A stretch of 64,000 nt of DNA from Diadema setosum (taxonomy: Eukaryota; Echinodermata; Echinoidea; Diadematoida; Diadematidae). Made by a program: the position numbers and the translations under genes. The stretch is from positions 14,476,716 through 14,540,715 of the forward strand of contig CM067075.1 of the NCBI GenBank assembly GCA_033980235.1, read 5' to 3'. Positions within the stretch are counted from its first letter, which is position 1. Each line of letters opens with the position of its first letter. The notes under the pieces are model-generated. The model made no database searches, had not been told where the DNA came from, and saw only the letters and a program-made list of their open reading frames with translations. Shown piece after piece: positions 12,901 through 22,614 of the stretch.

Positions 12901-15900
12901 GTTCCATAAACCCGAGTTTCTACCCGAATTAAATCCTACCTGCCCGAAAAAAGAGGTCTAACACAGTTAACAGTCAACTTTAGCCCTCGCGTTTAATAGG
13001 CCTTTGTTCTAAAATCTAACGTTAGGCCTACTTATAAATCCAATGACACACAGTTGAGCCTTTTAGTTGTAACGTTAGGTCGTTTGTGTTTAAGACTCTA
13101 ACAGTTAGACTACAAACGTTTTAACTTGTTAAGTTAGAGAGTGGTTCTCTAGGTCTAAGTTAGGACCTAATTTAAAGGGGCCCTGAAATTCAAATGCATA
13201 TTGATTTGTGTTCATTTAAAATGCCCTCAAGTTCTCAACACCACTTTTGTGGTGAAACGGATATCTAACGTTAGAAACACTCCATTTATTTTTAACGACT
13301 TTTTCTCTTTATTCTTCAGATTAACGTTAGTGGGTCTATAGACTCTACTTGGGAACGCCCACAAAAAAAAAAACACCTTCCAAACTAACACGTTACAAGT
13401 TCTAACGTTAGATCTACTTTAAGACATATTAATATTATTATTCCTCGTCTGTCAGTCATTGGTAAAGACAGTAGAATCTATGTAATGCAGTAGGCACCTA
13501 CGTCTACTGAGATATTTAACAAAACTAACAATGTAAAAAAAAACAAAAAAAAAACCTTCCAAACTACCGGTTCTAGATTGACTTTAAGACATTTCTAATC
13601 AATCAAAATAGAGCATATTTAGGCCTAGTATAATTAATATGGAATGTTTCTTAGAGCCACCCTTATATTCCCAAAAGTGATGTTTTCAAATAAAATTGGA
13701 TTTCAGGGCCCCTTTAAGAACGTTAGTAAAAGTAGGCCTAACGTTAATCCTAGAACGTTAATGTTGTAAAATGTGGAAATCACTAACATGAATAGTCTAA
13801 CATTAGACTTAAGTTGTAGAAGTAGTTAGCCCTAGTAGTATTTAAAGATAGTATCCAGTCGCAGTAGGCCCAACGACTCTTTACGCCTAAAACGTGTAGG
13901 CCCTAGGCCCTAATCTAATCATCTTTTATCTTAACTTCTTAACGTTAAATGTTAGACTAGAAATATGCCTAACGTTGGGCCTAGCCCAACAATTGAGTAG
14001 GAGGTTCTACTTCTACTCTAGAAACTAGTTAGAAATAGAATTGATGGAACTTACAGAACTCAGTCAGACGCGACAGAAGCTTTGTCTCTGTGAACTGCTG
14101 TTGTCTCGTCACATGTGATAATCCAGAATATAAAAATCCAACCTTAAGATCCGTGAAAAATTGACGAACCAAAGAATTGGTAGAAAACAAAACTAGTTTC
14201 TAATCCATATAAACGTTGGAGCTAACGTTAGAGTAGGTGCCCTAACGTTAAGTTAGATGAAAACAAATTCGTCCAGCAGCCGGTCGTAACTTGTTGTATC
14301 CACACTAGGCCGGGCCGGTGTAGCGGCAGATAGCGTTCCGCGGCGTTTTTTGTTCTAAAACAGTATCCGCCGGCAGTTATCGTTTCAATCGGCAGTTATC
14401 GTTCCGACATGGGCTAAAATCTGCCGCGATAAGTTACGGCAGATACTGTACAGCGGCGGATTTTGTACGTACAGGCTACTATGTTGTTATAGCGTTGCTT
14501 AACCTGCCGCGTGCACGTGATCTTCGTCAGGGACTGTCGAAAGAGTTCCGCGCTGCGCGGATTAGGTTCCAAGTGGCTACTGTATTGCATGCTACCAATA
14601 GTCGCTACAGGGACTCACGGTTGACATTTTTATAATCTGTTGACATTTTTATAATCTGCGGACATTTTAGTAAGCAAAGTGCTGCATTCACCGAGGCATG
14701 ATACCTGCACCATGTGCACTGGAGTGAATTCTGCCTCCCTTTCATTTTCTCGTTTGAGGGGGAGCCGAGGGGAGGGGGGGGGGGGGAGGGATCATAATGC
14801 TATTCAAAAGCAGCATTTCTGCCTCCTTATGGAATAGAATTAAAGATTGCTCTTTATTTTTTCATTTGTAATCTTTACAGTTATAAAGCTATATAAAAGA
14901 AATACACCTGTGTTCATAAAAGCGTTCTTATCCCATTTGTATTTTTCTCTCTCCCTACAGATCTCATCACAATTTTGTACAAGGCACCCTTTAGGTTTCA
15001 ATAAATCTGAGACTTACTCTTCAGCCATGTGAAATTGTCCCAAAGTTATATCAATCGAGATATCTAATGCACAATTGTGGACAGCTAGCCCCCAAATTAT
15101 TATTTTTCAATAATATGTGAAGAAATTTGGAAGCTTTATGTGACTTTGCACAAACTCTCCTGATTTGTACACGCGTACACACACACACACACACACACAC
15201 AGGGATACGGCGCAGAACTAGACGTATTCGACGAAAATCGAGGCTTTTCCTGCTTGCGTAATGAATATTTATAAGATAATTTCTCGCCTGGCTACGAAAA
15301 AAAAAAAAAGATACGTGCGGACCAGAGCTAGCTGCTCCACATCAACCACGGAATACCGGTCTGGAGTGTAAGTGGAGGCAGCGAAACAGCAGCAGCGAGG
15401 GGCGGAAGCAGCAAATATAGAAGTATTGTCCGTGAAACTCGAAATGGAAGCAGCGAACAAGCAGGGGCGCATTGGCAGAAGCAGCGAAAAGAAGAAACCA
15501 CAGTGAGAAGCAACGATATTAACGATACCTGCGCTTCAGAACAGTATCCGCCAGTGTTAGGACACGATCTGCCGGCGGATACTGTTTTAGAACAAAAAAC
15601 GCCGCGGAACGCTATCTGCCGCTACACCGGCCGGCCCAGGGCTAGGCTAGCTAGGCAGGCCCTGTGCTCAGTTTCGTTCAATCGGTGATCGCATCCGCAT
15701 CATCAGTAGATGCTTGACCCGGGCTAGGGCCCACAATGCACCAACCAACTTTCCAGACATCCGGTCACACCTGCATTCAGGTGGAGCTAGAATCGGATTC
15801 AATCCGATTATGCGCTTTCTGTAGAAACAACCCGGTTCTGCGTTAGCGCACTGTTTGATTACGCGCTTGCAAATGCTAGGTCTATCGGATTCTCTGTAGA

Positions 15901-18900
15901 AACACGCTGAAAGGTTCGCGCACTAAGCAAGCATTCGCTCACCCAGTACGAGACGCCAATTGGCTAAAACAACCATGCATCAGTTTTTCATTCCGTGCGC
16001 GTGAGAGGGGTGGGGAGAGAGGAGGAGGGGGGGGGGGGGGGGGTCGGCTGAGACACCGCAGTAATGGCGCTGCCCATGCCAAAAATACACATAGCGCGTC
16101 ACACTAGTCTATAAAGATATATAGAAACTAGAAATGTCGCTATGGCATAATGCATGATTCTCCCAATAGGTGTATAGTACAATGTCTTCACAATGTGTGA
16201 TGACAGTTTCACATCACTGGCAAAATATTGAAATGACAGGTTTGTCAGAAATATCTTGAATGTGCACTTTCCTTGAATTGGGTTTGCTATAATTGCTAAT
16301 AATATAAAGAGTGCAGTTCCATATATTTAGGGAATTGAGGATTTTTACTTGACTTCTGACTGACCCTTTTATAAGTTTATGCATTGAGTTATTCTCAAGG
16401 TATGAAGAAAGAGTGTAATTACAGTACAAAATAGAATTTCTTTTTTTTTTGCATTTAAACCTGGCCTTTGACCCTTAACCTTTGACCTTCTGGCTGGAAA
16501 TTTCCCAGAGAATCTCCATTAGGTAATAATGTATATATTAACCCTAACTAGGCCGGGGGGGGGGGGGGGCCTCCGAGGCCCCCCCCCCCCCCCTCGACGT
16601 TCCGCGCGATGTATCGCTAACGTGAAAAGCTATCGCCGCGACGTTTCATGACTTTTTTCTGCCGAGTCTCCCGCATCTTTTGACACCAAATTTGCGATGC
16701 GCGGGCGCGCGGTTACGAAGTTTCGCATAAATATGTACATGCATGTCAGACCAAAAATTGCTCAAAAACGTGAATTCGTGTACAATTTCAATGGAAACTG
16801 TGCTTACAGTCAAATTTCATGAAAGCATGATTATTTTGGGGTTTTATCGATTAAAATCAACTAATAACATATTTTCTCGTTCAGAACAATGTCGCGGACA
16901 AGTTTCATCGAAAAAACAATGAAAAACATAAAGTCGAAAAAACAAAGAAATACATAAGAAATTAAAAAAACAATAAAATACTTAAGAAATCTTTTTGGAT
17001 GGCTCAATTTTTTTCTCTTATATTTGCTTAGGACACTAAAAAGAATGTTTACACAAAAAAATGTGCCCATTTCGGGCTTTATTTAGTGATTTATACCAAA
17101 TTGTCTGATTTCATGCATCATTATGCATAAATTAGCATAATTTAGCATAAATGACAATTTTTCGAAAATCTAACTTCGTAGTACTTTAGATTACATCATG
17201 GGCAATGTGTGTGCCAATTTTCGTCGCGATCGCGCGGTCGACGGCCGAGATCTGGAGGGGGGGGGGGGGGGGGCCTGGGAGGCCCCCCCCCCCCCCCCCC
17301 CCCCCGGCTCTATGATCTACCTAAATAGCCCGGCCTATAGTTAGGGTTAAGTTTTAAAACTAATAATGCAAGCATTGCATATACTAGTATATGAGGGAAA
17401 TAGCAACATTTTGAGGAGTTGACCTTGACCTTTGACCCCCTGACTATTGACCCATGACCCCTAAATTCCCTAGATAATTCCTGCCAGTCAGTACATGTGT
17501 ATGTACCAAGTTCCATGAAAATACATCGAACCATTTGCGAGAAAAGTGAAATTGTAACATTTTCACCTAACTTTTGACCTTTTGACCTTTGACCTTATGA
17601 CATGAAACTCTCTCTGGAAAATCTTTACGCAGTAGTACATGTCTACACTATAAGTTTCAAGAAAATACCTTCGGGATTGCATAGATATGGGGGGAAATAG
17701 CAACATTTTTAGCATGTGACCTTGACCTTTTGACCTTTGACCTCTTGCCAATGTCACTGAAATCTACTCAACTAATTGCCCTATCATACATCATCCTTGG
17801 AGCAAGTTTGATGAAAACTGCTTCATCCAGTTTTGAGTTATCACGTAAACAGATAAATTTTAGGATTTGACCTTGATCTTTGACCCTTGACCTCTGTCCG
17901 ATTTCACTAAAAAACTAATCAAGTACTTGTCCCATCATACATCATCCTCGGACAAAGTTTGGTGAAATTTGCTCAATCCAGTCTTGATTTATCGCGTAAA
18001 CAAATACAATTTCATGATTTGACCTTGACCTTTGACCTTTGGCCGATTTCACCCAAAATCTAATCAAGTAATTGCCCCATCATACTTTAAACTTGGACCA
18101 AGTTTGGTAAAATTCCAGTCAATATCACTCAAGTTATCGCGTAAACGAATGCGGACGGACGGACAACCCGAAAACATAATGCCTCCGGCACCACTTCGTG
18201 GCGGAGGCATAGAAATCATCTTGGGACCTGAATTTTCATTTCGTTGTAGCAAGAATTTCGTTATAACCGTGTTCGTTATAACGGGTGTGGATTTTATACG
18301 TGTCTGCGTAGTGAAATAATGACAATTGTGTTGTTTAGTGATCTTGATTTCCCCCTGCTCTTAGCCGCGTCGGGCCTTACAGTACGTAATCTCAGAGACC
18401 TGGTGAGATCCGAGCCGAAAGGAGATGGAGACAGAGCGAAAGGAATTGCTGGAGAACATGACTATGAGGTAAGCATTATCTCGATGATGTCCTCGCTGTT
18501 ATTTTCCTACCACCGGCATGACTAGGGCCCGTTTCATAAAACTTGTCATCAGTGACAAGTTGTCATAGATGTGACAAGCTACTGAAATCCTTGCATCTGA
18601 TTGGCTGAGAGCAAATTTGTCATAGAAATATGGCAGTTGTCACTGATAACAAGTTTTATGAAACGGGCCCCTGTATGTTCTTTTAAGTGTGATCATTCAG
18701 GCCAGTGTTCTTAGAGCTGTAGTCACATCAAAATGTGATTTTCACATGATCGACATTATATCTTACATTATATTATATCTGATTGACCCGATAAATTTTC
18801 TTTGCGATACTACATCGCTTAATATTGCACAACCAAAGGTACGTCTTATTACAATTTTGACGAGATAACAAAGCACAAGACAAACAGGAAGCCACTTGTG

Positions 18901-19732
18901 TAACATCGGACGGCCATCAAATAAAACGACAATGATTCGCGATTGCATGGCACAAGTACAAATTTCCAAACTCTTTATACTTCATAAATAGTATGACGTG
19001 TCAATAAACGGACAAGAAAGGCTAGGAGACGAGAAAAAAGGGGGAGATGAGTATTCAATTCCCAGAGTTTCTTTAGATTAGAAAGTTAGATACAACGTCT
19101 GTTGGAATTCAGAAGTTTCTGTTAGCTATTAAGTTTGCTGCCCAGTCAAAGCTGTTCTTATAAAAAACGTTGTTTTTTGTCTCTACCTCGAACTCAAATC
19201 GAACCTAGGTAACATTTTGGAAGGCAAAATTATTTGCTTAAGAACGGTCTCATATTCAAGTAATGTGCAGTTTAATGCCTGTCACTGTACAGGCATGCTA
19301 ACCTGGAAACATTAAACTGCACATTACTTGAATGTGAGACCATTCTGAAGCAAATAATTTTCACACAACAATAGATATATAATGTACTCTTAAATGAATC
19401 CCACAAGGATTGGAAAAATCATCCCTCAGCATTCCCACTGATTCCCACTGATTGTTCAGTTACTCGCCATCCCCTTTAAAATGTCGTGCAACTTTCTCAT
19501 CACTGTGTTGCAGGTGACGTTATCCCAAGCCACTACTAGAGACGACAGTGTAAGTAATAGTCCGTGCTACGAGACTCAAATCGTGGTTACAAAGCGCCCA
19601 GGTCCTCTGGCAGAGAATTATGCAGACTCTACTAAGATGGATTTGGCTGTCTCAGGGAAGACTTCGGGGGACTCGAGAGTAGCGAAAGACAATATTTGCA
19701 ACGAAAGTGGATATATCGAAATATTGACTTAG
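1..19732 (+). CDS. Ig/FN3 transmembrane receptor gene, 3' part (7 exons)
   Basis: Type I membrane receptor whose 5' exons lie left of the window. The exons 1-335, 3841-4125, 5531-5551, 5991-6299, 7417-7500, 18365-18468 and 19514-19732 join in one open frame. Internal junctions are phase 1 except the last, which is phase 0, as is usual for shuffled extracellular modules. Order: Ig-like domain, FN3 domain with the WxPGxxGG signature seen in nephrin/hemicentin-type proteins, 7-residue spacer, cysteine-containing region of about 103 residues, one transmembrane helix, and a tail of about 107 residues. The tail has tyrosines in HDYEVTL, CYETQIV, ENYADS and SGYIEIL; the last fits the ITIM consensus (S/I/V/L)xYxx(I/V/L). 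The family knowledge suggests cell-cell adhesion or immune-type signalling; ligand and partners cannot be read from the sequence. The 10.9-kb intron before the tail exons is swollen by nested transposons. Exon joins are read by eye from splice signals and phase, without transcripts. Confidence 0.75.
478..586. repeat. Short hairpin (inverted repeat)
   Basis: The arm starting tgatcttttgtcccacgaag returns as its reverse complement, with about 30 matching bases per arm around a loop of about 45 bases. It lies 140 bp after the Ig-exon donor. Probably a tiny foldback MITE. Confidence 0.7.
2040..2860. repeat. Degenerate local repeat array (CCCTACCGTGGGAGGGGG units)
   Basis: Three to four diverged copies of a unit of roughly 200 bp recur: a catagtccttYgcagtgattt block, then aatttgatttaaaat, then a tacaaaaa and ccctaccgtgggagggggta block, followed by ctcggtcgcttYgctccctc. 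Units lie near 2093, 2305, 2503-2560 and 2700. Poly-C runs separate them. No coding capacity. Confidence 0.6.
3064..3234. mobile_element. Foldback MITE with GGGGCCC ends
   Basis: Terminal inverted repeats aggGCCCCGTTGCTAGAAAC / GTTTCTAGCAACGGGGCcca bracket subterminal palindromes around GCGTTTAAACGC. About 171 bp, non-coding. Confidence 0.75.
3841..4125 (+). CDS. Exon: fibronectin type III domain
   Basis: 285 bp, phase 1-1, acceptor attcag/, donor AAAC/gtaagg. It encodes one FN3 domain starting LPDTPLDVEVLDD, with the conserved tryptophan in VTWKPGYSGG, FTVEI strand, and tyrosine in YKISVSGRNIYGSS near the end. The WxPGxxGG signature resembles FN3 domains of nephrin-like IgSF proteins (family knowledge). 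Confidence 0.85.
4126..5530 (+). other. Intron
   Basis: AT-rich non-coding sequence between the FN3 exon and the microexon. I see no clear repeat or gene in it. Confidence 0.55.
5531..5551 (+). CDS. 21-nt microexon
   Basis: Lies between gtttcag/ and /gtaagtg. CTTATTCACCAAACGAATACG adds a seven-residue spacer (with the shared junction codons, P-YSPNEY-G) and keeps phase 1-1, so it can be skipped without changing frame. Confidence 0.65.
5577..5760. repeat. TG-rich microsatellite
   Basis: Interrupted (TG)n with GTGTATGTGTG variants immediately after the microexon donor; open frames through it on both strands are simple-repeat artefacts. Confidence 0.8.
5991..6299 (+). CDS. Exon: juxtamembrane extracellular region, unknown fold
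   Basis: 309 bp, phase 1-1 (attgcag/ ... AAGTG/gtatgt). It encodes about 103 residues with four cysteines (contexts NVCF, GLCF, VACE, TNCS) and alternating beta-type segments, ending in an acidic serine-rich stalk (TESGSSS) before the membrane helix. It is not a canonical Ig or FN3 domain by eye; a diverged Ig-like domain is possible. Confidence 0.7.
6640..6915. repeat. Hairpin bounded by (TA)n tracts
   Basis: atcaagagtaaaaacttagg near 6694-6713 returns inverted at 6796-6815, and each arm is flanked outward by a (TA)n run (6642-6692 and 6868-6914). The structure is an inverted-repeat element or cruciform-prone microsatellite. Confidence 0.65.
6953..7114. mobile_element. Foldback MITE
   Basis: The arms starting gaagaaacaaactggttatg and ending with its near reverse complement enclose an inner inverted pair around GACTCGAATTTTCGGCGTCC. 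About 160 bp, non-coding. Confidence 0.65.
7417..7500 (+). CDS. Exon: transmembrane helix
   Basis: 84 bp, phase 1-1 (tttcgaag/ ... ACAAAG/gtaggt). It encodes a hydrophobic stretch of about 22 residues rich in V and I (from ALSVVAVTS to LIVIIVHL) followed by VKKYK, a stop-transfer signal consistent with type I topology. Confidence 0.85.
8240..8562. mobile_element. MITE-A, uninterrupted copy
   Basis: Imperfect inverted ends: the left GGCACTGGGCGCAGCCAT... and gcggtgtctcagccgacc blocks return inverted on the right before aatggcgctgcccatgcc. Poly-C near the left arm mirrors poly-G near the right arm. This copy shows the intact junction tgtaacaaaggttcgcgcac that is broken by an insertion in the neighbouring copy. 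Confidence 0.75.
8564..8622. repeat. Small perfect hairpin
   Basis: gaatcggtc, tagaccatagagct and their reverse complements form a 59-bp near-perfect palindrome between the two MITE-A copies. Confidence 0.7.
11372..11544. repeat. Foldback within first duplicated unit
   Basis: Inverted arms start acaaatgatgcacaggat and continue through gtgtaggcgtag and gggtatttacaat to a small loop. About 173 bp. Confidence 0.75.
12217..12389. repeat. Foldback within second duplicated unit
   Basis: A second copy of the same 173-bp palindrome; its right end coincides with the end of the duplication. Confidence 0.75.
12783..14309. repeat. CTAACGTTAG-rich spacer
   Basis: Non-coding. The palindrome CTAACGTTAG and one-mismatch variants recur more than a dozen times here (for example about 13018, 13265, 13404, 14226) and also at about 9114-9840 on the other side of the inverted-arm element. 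TAGGCCTA palindromes are intermixed. Confidence 0.6.
13176..13713. mobile_element. TTAA MITE with AGGGGCCCTGAAAT ends
   Basis: Perfect inverted ends AGGGGCCCTGAAAT / ATTTCAGGGCCCCT are flanked by TTAA at 13172-13175 and 13714-13717. 538 bp, AT-rich, no frame. TTAA duplication is typical of piggyBac and Kolobok families; the ends do not start CCC, so Kolobok-like is the better guess. Confidence 0.75.
14310..15645. mobile_element. Element with long inverted arms (about 60 bp)
   Basis: The arm containing GGTGTAGCGGCAGATAGCG, CCGCGGCGTTTTTTGTTC and AAACAGTATCCGCCGGCAG is repeated inverted at 15571-15645 with almost no mismatch. Half-copies of the cggcagttatcgtt motif lie next to the left arm. 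The interior has a poly-G run (14775-14788), an AC microsatellite (15177-15200) and no gene. Confidence 0.7.
16118..18225 (+). repeat. Repeat array, about 150-bp period, AGGTCA-type direct repeats
   Basis: The core TGACCTTTGACCT and variants occur near 16466, 17421, 17570, 17716, 17870 and 18016. After subtracting the MITE inserted in the first interval (809 bp with one TTAA), spacing is a regular 146-154 bp. The array starts with an actagaaatgtcgct...gcataatgcat block and ends with a ggacggacggacaaccc and gcctccg..cggaggc palindrome. An inverted relative lies at 28760-29650. Confidence 0.75.
16542..17346. mobile_element. piggyBac-like MITE
   Basis: TTAA at 16538-16541 and 17347-17350 flanks inverted ends CCCTAACTAGGCCGGG / CCCGGCCTATAGTTAGGG. 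TTAA duplication with CCC-starting ends is the piggyBac hallmark (family knowledge). Immediately inside both ends are poly-G and poly-C tracts separated by a ggcc palindrome. No transposase. It sits inside the 150-bp array. Confidence 0.75.
18365..18468 (+). CDS. Exon: cytoplasmic tail, part 1
   Basis: 104 bp, phase 1 to phase 0 (gctcttag/ ... TATGAG/gtaagc). It encodes about 34 polar residues with an EHDYE tyrosine at the junction with the last exon. Confidence 0.75.
18524..18672. mobile_element. Foldback MITE with AGGGCCCGTTTCATAAA ends
   Basis: Near-perfect arms of about 35 bp (agGGCCCGTTTCATAAAACT and reverse complement) with an inner cttgtcat/atgacaag pairing. 149 bp. Confidence 0.8.
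19224..19362. mobile_element. Foldback element
   Basis: A long hairpin: an arm of about 50 bp (aaattatttgctt..cggtctcat..tcaagtaatgtgcagtttaatg) is reverse-complemented with few mismatches around a loop of about 35 bases. Confidence 0.75.
19514..19732 (+). CDS. Exon: terminal cytoplasmic exon with tyrosine motifs
   Basis: Starts after gtgttgcag/ in phase 0 and ends at TAG. It encodes 72 residues with CYETQIV, ENYADS and the near-terminal SGYIEIL. The last matches the ITIM pattern; YETQ has the form of a YxxQ motif. A signalling role is inferred from the motifs only. Confidence 0.8.
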   Translation: MTLSQATTRDDSVSNSPCYETQIVVTKRPGPLAENYADSTKMDLAVSGKTSGDSRVAKDNICNESGYIEILT

Positions 19733-22614
19733 GCATGACATTTTATGCCCATCCCATCATTATGTCATTGGCCGATAGTAAAGAGAGCTTTTGCGAGTAA
19801 GTTCAAATTCAGCTCTGATTGTTATTAACCTGTGCGTCATTCGTGAGAGCATCTTAAGCATCGTTTGGCCGCCGATTGAGTATCTCAGACTTTAGCAGCA
19901 GCTTTGTGAGTGGTGGCAGAGTCTTTGTCAGGCCATAAAATACAAGTGTAGCCGGAAGATCTTGCGAAGGTCTATTTTACAATTATCTTCGTGTAGCCTT
20001 CCAGTGTGGTTCGGGTGTCATCGTGCTACCTTCTGTTGTCATCGTACATATTTTCTTCGGGTATTAACTGGCTTTTAATCTGGTTCGGGACCAACTCCTT
20101 GCCAAATTGAAAATTCCATATTCGTGTATCGCCATCTTTCTTGCCCCAATTTCTGGACAGTGTGACGTCATGCTACCCATGACGTAAGAGCGTGGACTGT
20201 TATGAATATTATGAACAATTACGTCATTGGTACTTTAACGTATTGGTCCTGTACTATAGGGGGTATAAAGGCAACATGATGCGGACTTGTTCACATTTCT
20301 GTTATAATTGGATAACGTTATCAAGAGAAGAACTACTCTAATTCAAATTTGGTCATTGTATAAACTGTTCTGTTGAATATTTCTCCAGGGTGACAGATTC
20401 ATTACAAGGTTATCAAACAGAGTTTGAATATTTTAAGGAGTTGTTAACCGAGTGTTTCCTCTTCATTTCATTAAGGACAATAATTCAGTCCGTAGACACA
20501 GGTAGACACCAAAATTGTGTGTCTAAACAATAAGTATTTATTTTACACTCTGTTCACTAGCGGATAGATTTAAATTTCAGGGTATTCTGGACAAATTGGG
20601 AAGTCAATGTCAGAAATTCAATGTCAGAAATTTTGATGTACCGATTTCAAAAATCGATAAGCGTTTTGTTTTCAACGATTAAAGTAAAGCTCTTATGAGT
20701 GTGTCTTGTTGGTTTTGTTAAAAATGTGAGAAGGAGTGTGTGGACATTATTTATCTAAACCAAAGAAATCAACTTCGCAATGGTAGAACCTCCTGCAGTG
20801 GCTCAACCGTGCAACAGTAGGGGCCTAGTTTAGGTAGTCCCTTCTGTCCCTCCCAGGTCCTGACTGCCTCTATAGGCCTATTTATGACATCGATTCTGGT
20901 AGGAAAGACATAATAGACAAGGATGATGTATACGGAACATGGATTCTAGGTCGCTGTTGTTGTTTTTAATGCATAATTCACTAACACTAACGCATCTACT
21001 CAACATGTTAGAATGGACGGGGCCGCTTGCATGCACACTCTGAGTACAGCTGGTATTTGGTGAACAGAATTACTGAGGGCAAAAAAAGAAAAAATACATA
21101 TTAAAGTTTCTCATCGGATGTACTGAATATTCTCCAGAACCTGGGGGCTAATGGCTGCATAAAGTATACTTTAACGCATGTGATTACGCAGAATGCCACA
21201 GCTGCAGCTGTACTTGTATAGGTTTGGATACACAGAGAATAACGTAGAAATTTTATTTGTTATTATTAAATTTGTCTCCAGTCCACATTTTGATGCTCCT
21301 ATGCTTTGAATGCTTTTTTTTTTTTGTCTCAGTATAGTCGCATAACATGCAGGCCTACACATCAATCTAATGTTATCGGTTTCCTACACCGAAGGGGAGG
21401 GTTATCTTCAATGGATTCTGCAATGAGATCTTAAAGGACGAGTTCACCACCATAATGTGGAATATAAAGAGTATTTCACAATTTTTTTTAAGAGCACATT
21501 TCCTCGACTTGTCGCTGACGCATACCAAGGGTAATATCATTCCCCCTGCCTTCTGAAAGAGGCAAGTCAAGCGTTCTTTTATTATGCGAGAAAAGTGAAA
21601 ATATGTTGAATTTATGTTTTCTTTATCTCTTTATATCGTTGTACACATAATGACATCGCAGGCTGTAGCAGTCTTCTAATCCACCAGTGACTGAGCAGAA
21701 ACTTCAAAACTTCATAACTTTTAAACGGATTGTCCAACTTTCCTCAAACCCTCACTGATGTGTCCTACAAATATTGCTGCATTCATTCAATCCACATGTC
21801 CATGAAGGCGAACTTGTCCTTTAATATGTGTATGAAAATGAGCACTACTCTACATATTATGCCATGAGGAAGTCAGGAGGAAAAATTTACGAAGAAACTT
21901 AGTATGAGTAATCCACCTCGTTTACCTCACTGAACATCCAAATATATTTATTTTGTGTCTCATTGAACTCGAGAAAATCTAAATTACAAGCTTGAGCAAA
22001 ATTGATCCAGTCACCAATGGACTAATGATATTGAATTGGGATATAGGACGCTGTGAAGCAAAGTAAAGAAGAATATAGCTCACTACGAGTGGGATGCTCT
22101 CTTTCTCTCTCTTTTCTGGGTTGGTAGTTAAATTGTTCTCAAGGGGTGGGGGGTTCTCAACCGAGTGAATGCAGAGAGAATAGTGAAATATTTAGTGGAG
22201 AATTTCTTGCGATATTTTACAAAGGTTATGAACTGTAAACGTTTTGTTTAATTCTGTATCAACCTCGTTTGACGGGAACTCTGTAACAGCTGCATGATGA
22301 CGTTAATTGTTGTAGAACAATATCAATAAACTATATTAAGATAATTTTTTCTCAGATCTTAATTTTTAGATAAAAAGGCCTCATCCCCTCGACCTTCTAC
22401 TCAGAAGTATAATACAAAACACAAATGTGTGTGGTTGTGTGCGTGTGTGTGCGTGCATGCGAGATATGAAGGCAGGAGGGGATGGCACGGCTAACACTCG
22501 CCATTGACCTTCTTAAAAAAGTTATAGCGACAAATAATCGTGAGCTTATACGGTTTTCTTAGATTTTATTGCCTTTTGAACAACTGAACGATATCCTGAA
22601 ACGGGTCGTAAAAC
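19733..22614. other. Intergenic / possible 3' UTR
   Basis: AT-rich, no coding signal. The sequence after the receptor stop may be long 3' UTR; an AATAAA lies at about 22325. A TG microsatellite is near 22421-22455. Confidence 0.5.

Larger units (their letters stand above)
8760..15909. mobile_element. Non-autonomous DNA transposon, 7,150 bp, 17-bp TIRs
   Basis: The ends are CAGCGTGTTTCTACAGA and its exact reverse complement TCTGTAGAAACACGCTG, flanked by AAA (8757-8759 and 15910-15912), consistent with a 3-bp target duplication. Further gctgtagaaacac motifs lie subterminally on both sides (about 8820, 8934, 15820). There is no transposase-like reading frame. The interior is a patchwork of other repeats. 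The superfamily is uncertain: a 3-bp duplication is compatible with several DNA transposon groups. Confidence 0.65.
8640..16102. mobile_element. MITE-A, second copy, split by a 7.15-kb insertion
   Basis: The left part (8640-8759) and right part (15910-16102) together reproduce the neighbouring intact MITE-A in the same orientation. The break falls at tgtaacAAA / AAAggttcgcgcac, with AAA duplicated. Confidence 0.75.
7501..18364 (+). other. Large intron filled with nested transposons
   Basis: 10.9 kb between the transmembrane exon and the first cytoplasmic exon. It starts with an (AG)n(TG)n microsatellite at 7535-7576. From about 8.2 kb to 18.2 kb it is almost entirely non-coding mobile DNA, listed separately. 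7.6-8.2 kb has no recognisable feature. Confidence 0.75.
18469..19513 (+). other. Last intron of receptor gene
   Basis: Non-coding; carries two foldback elements (18524-18672 and 19224-19362). Confidence 0.7.
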
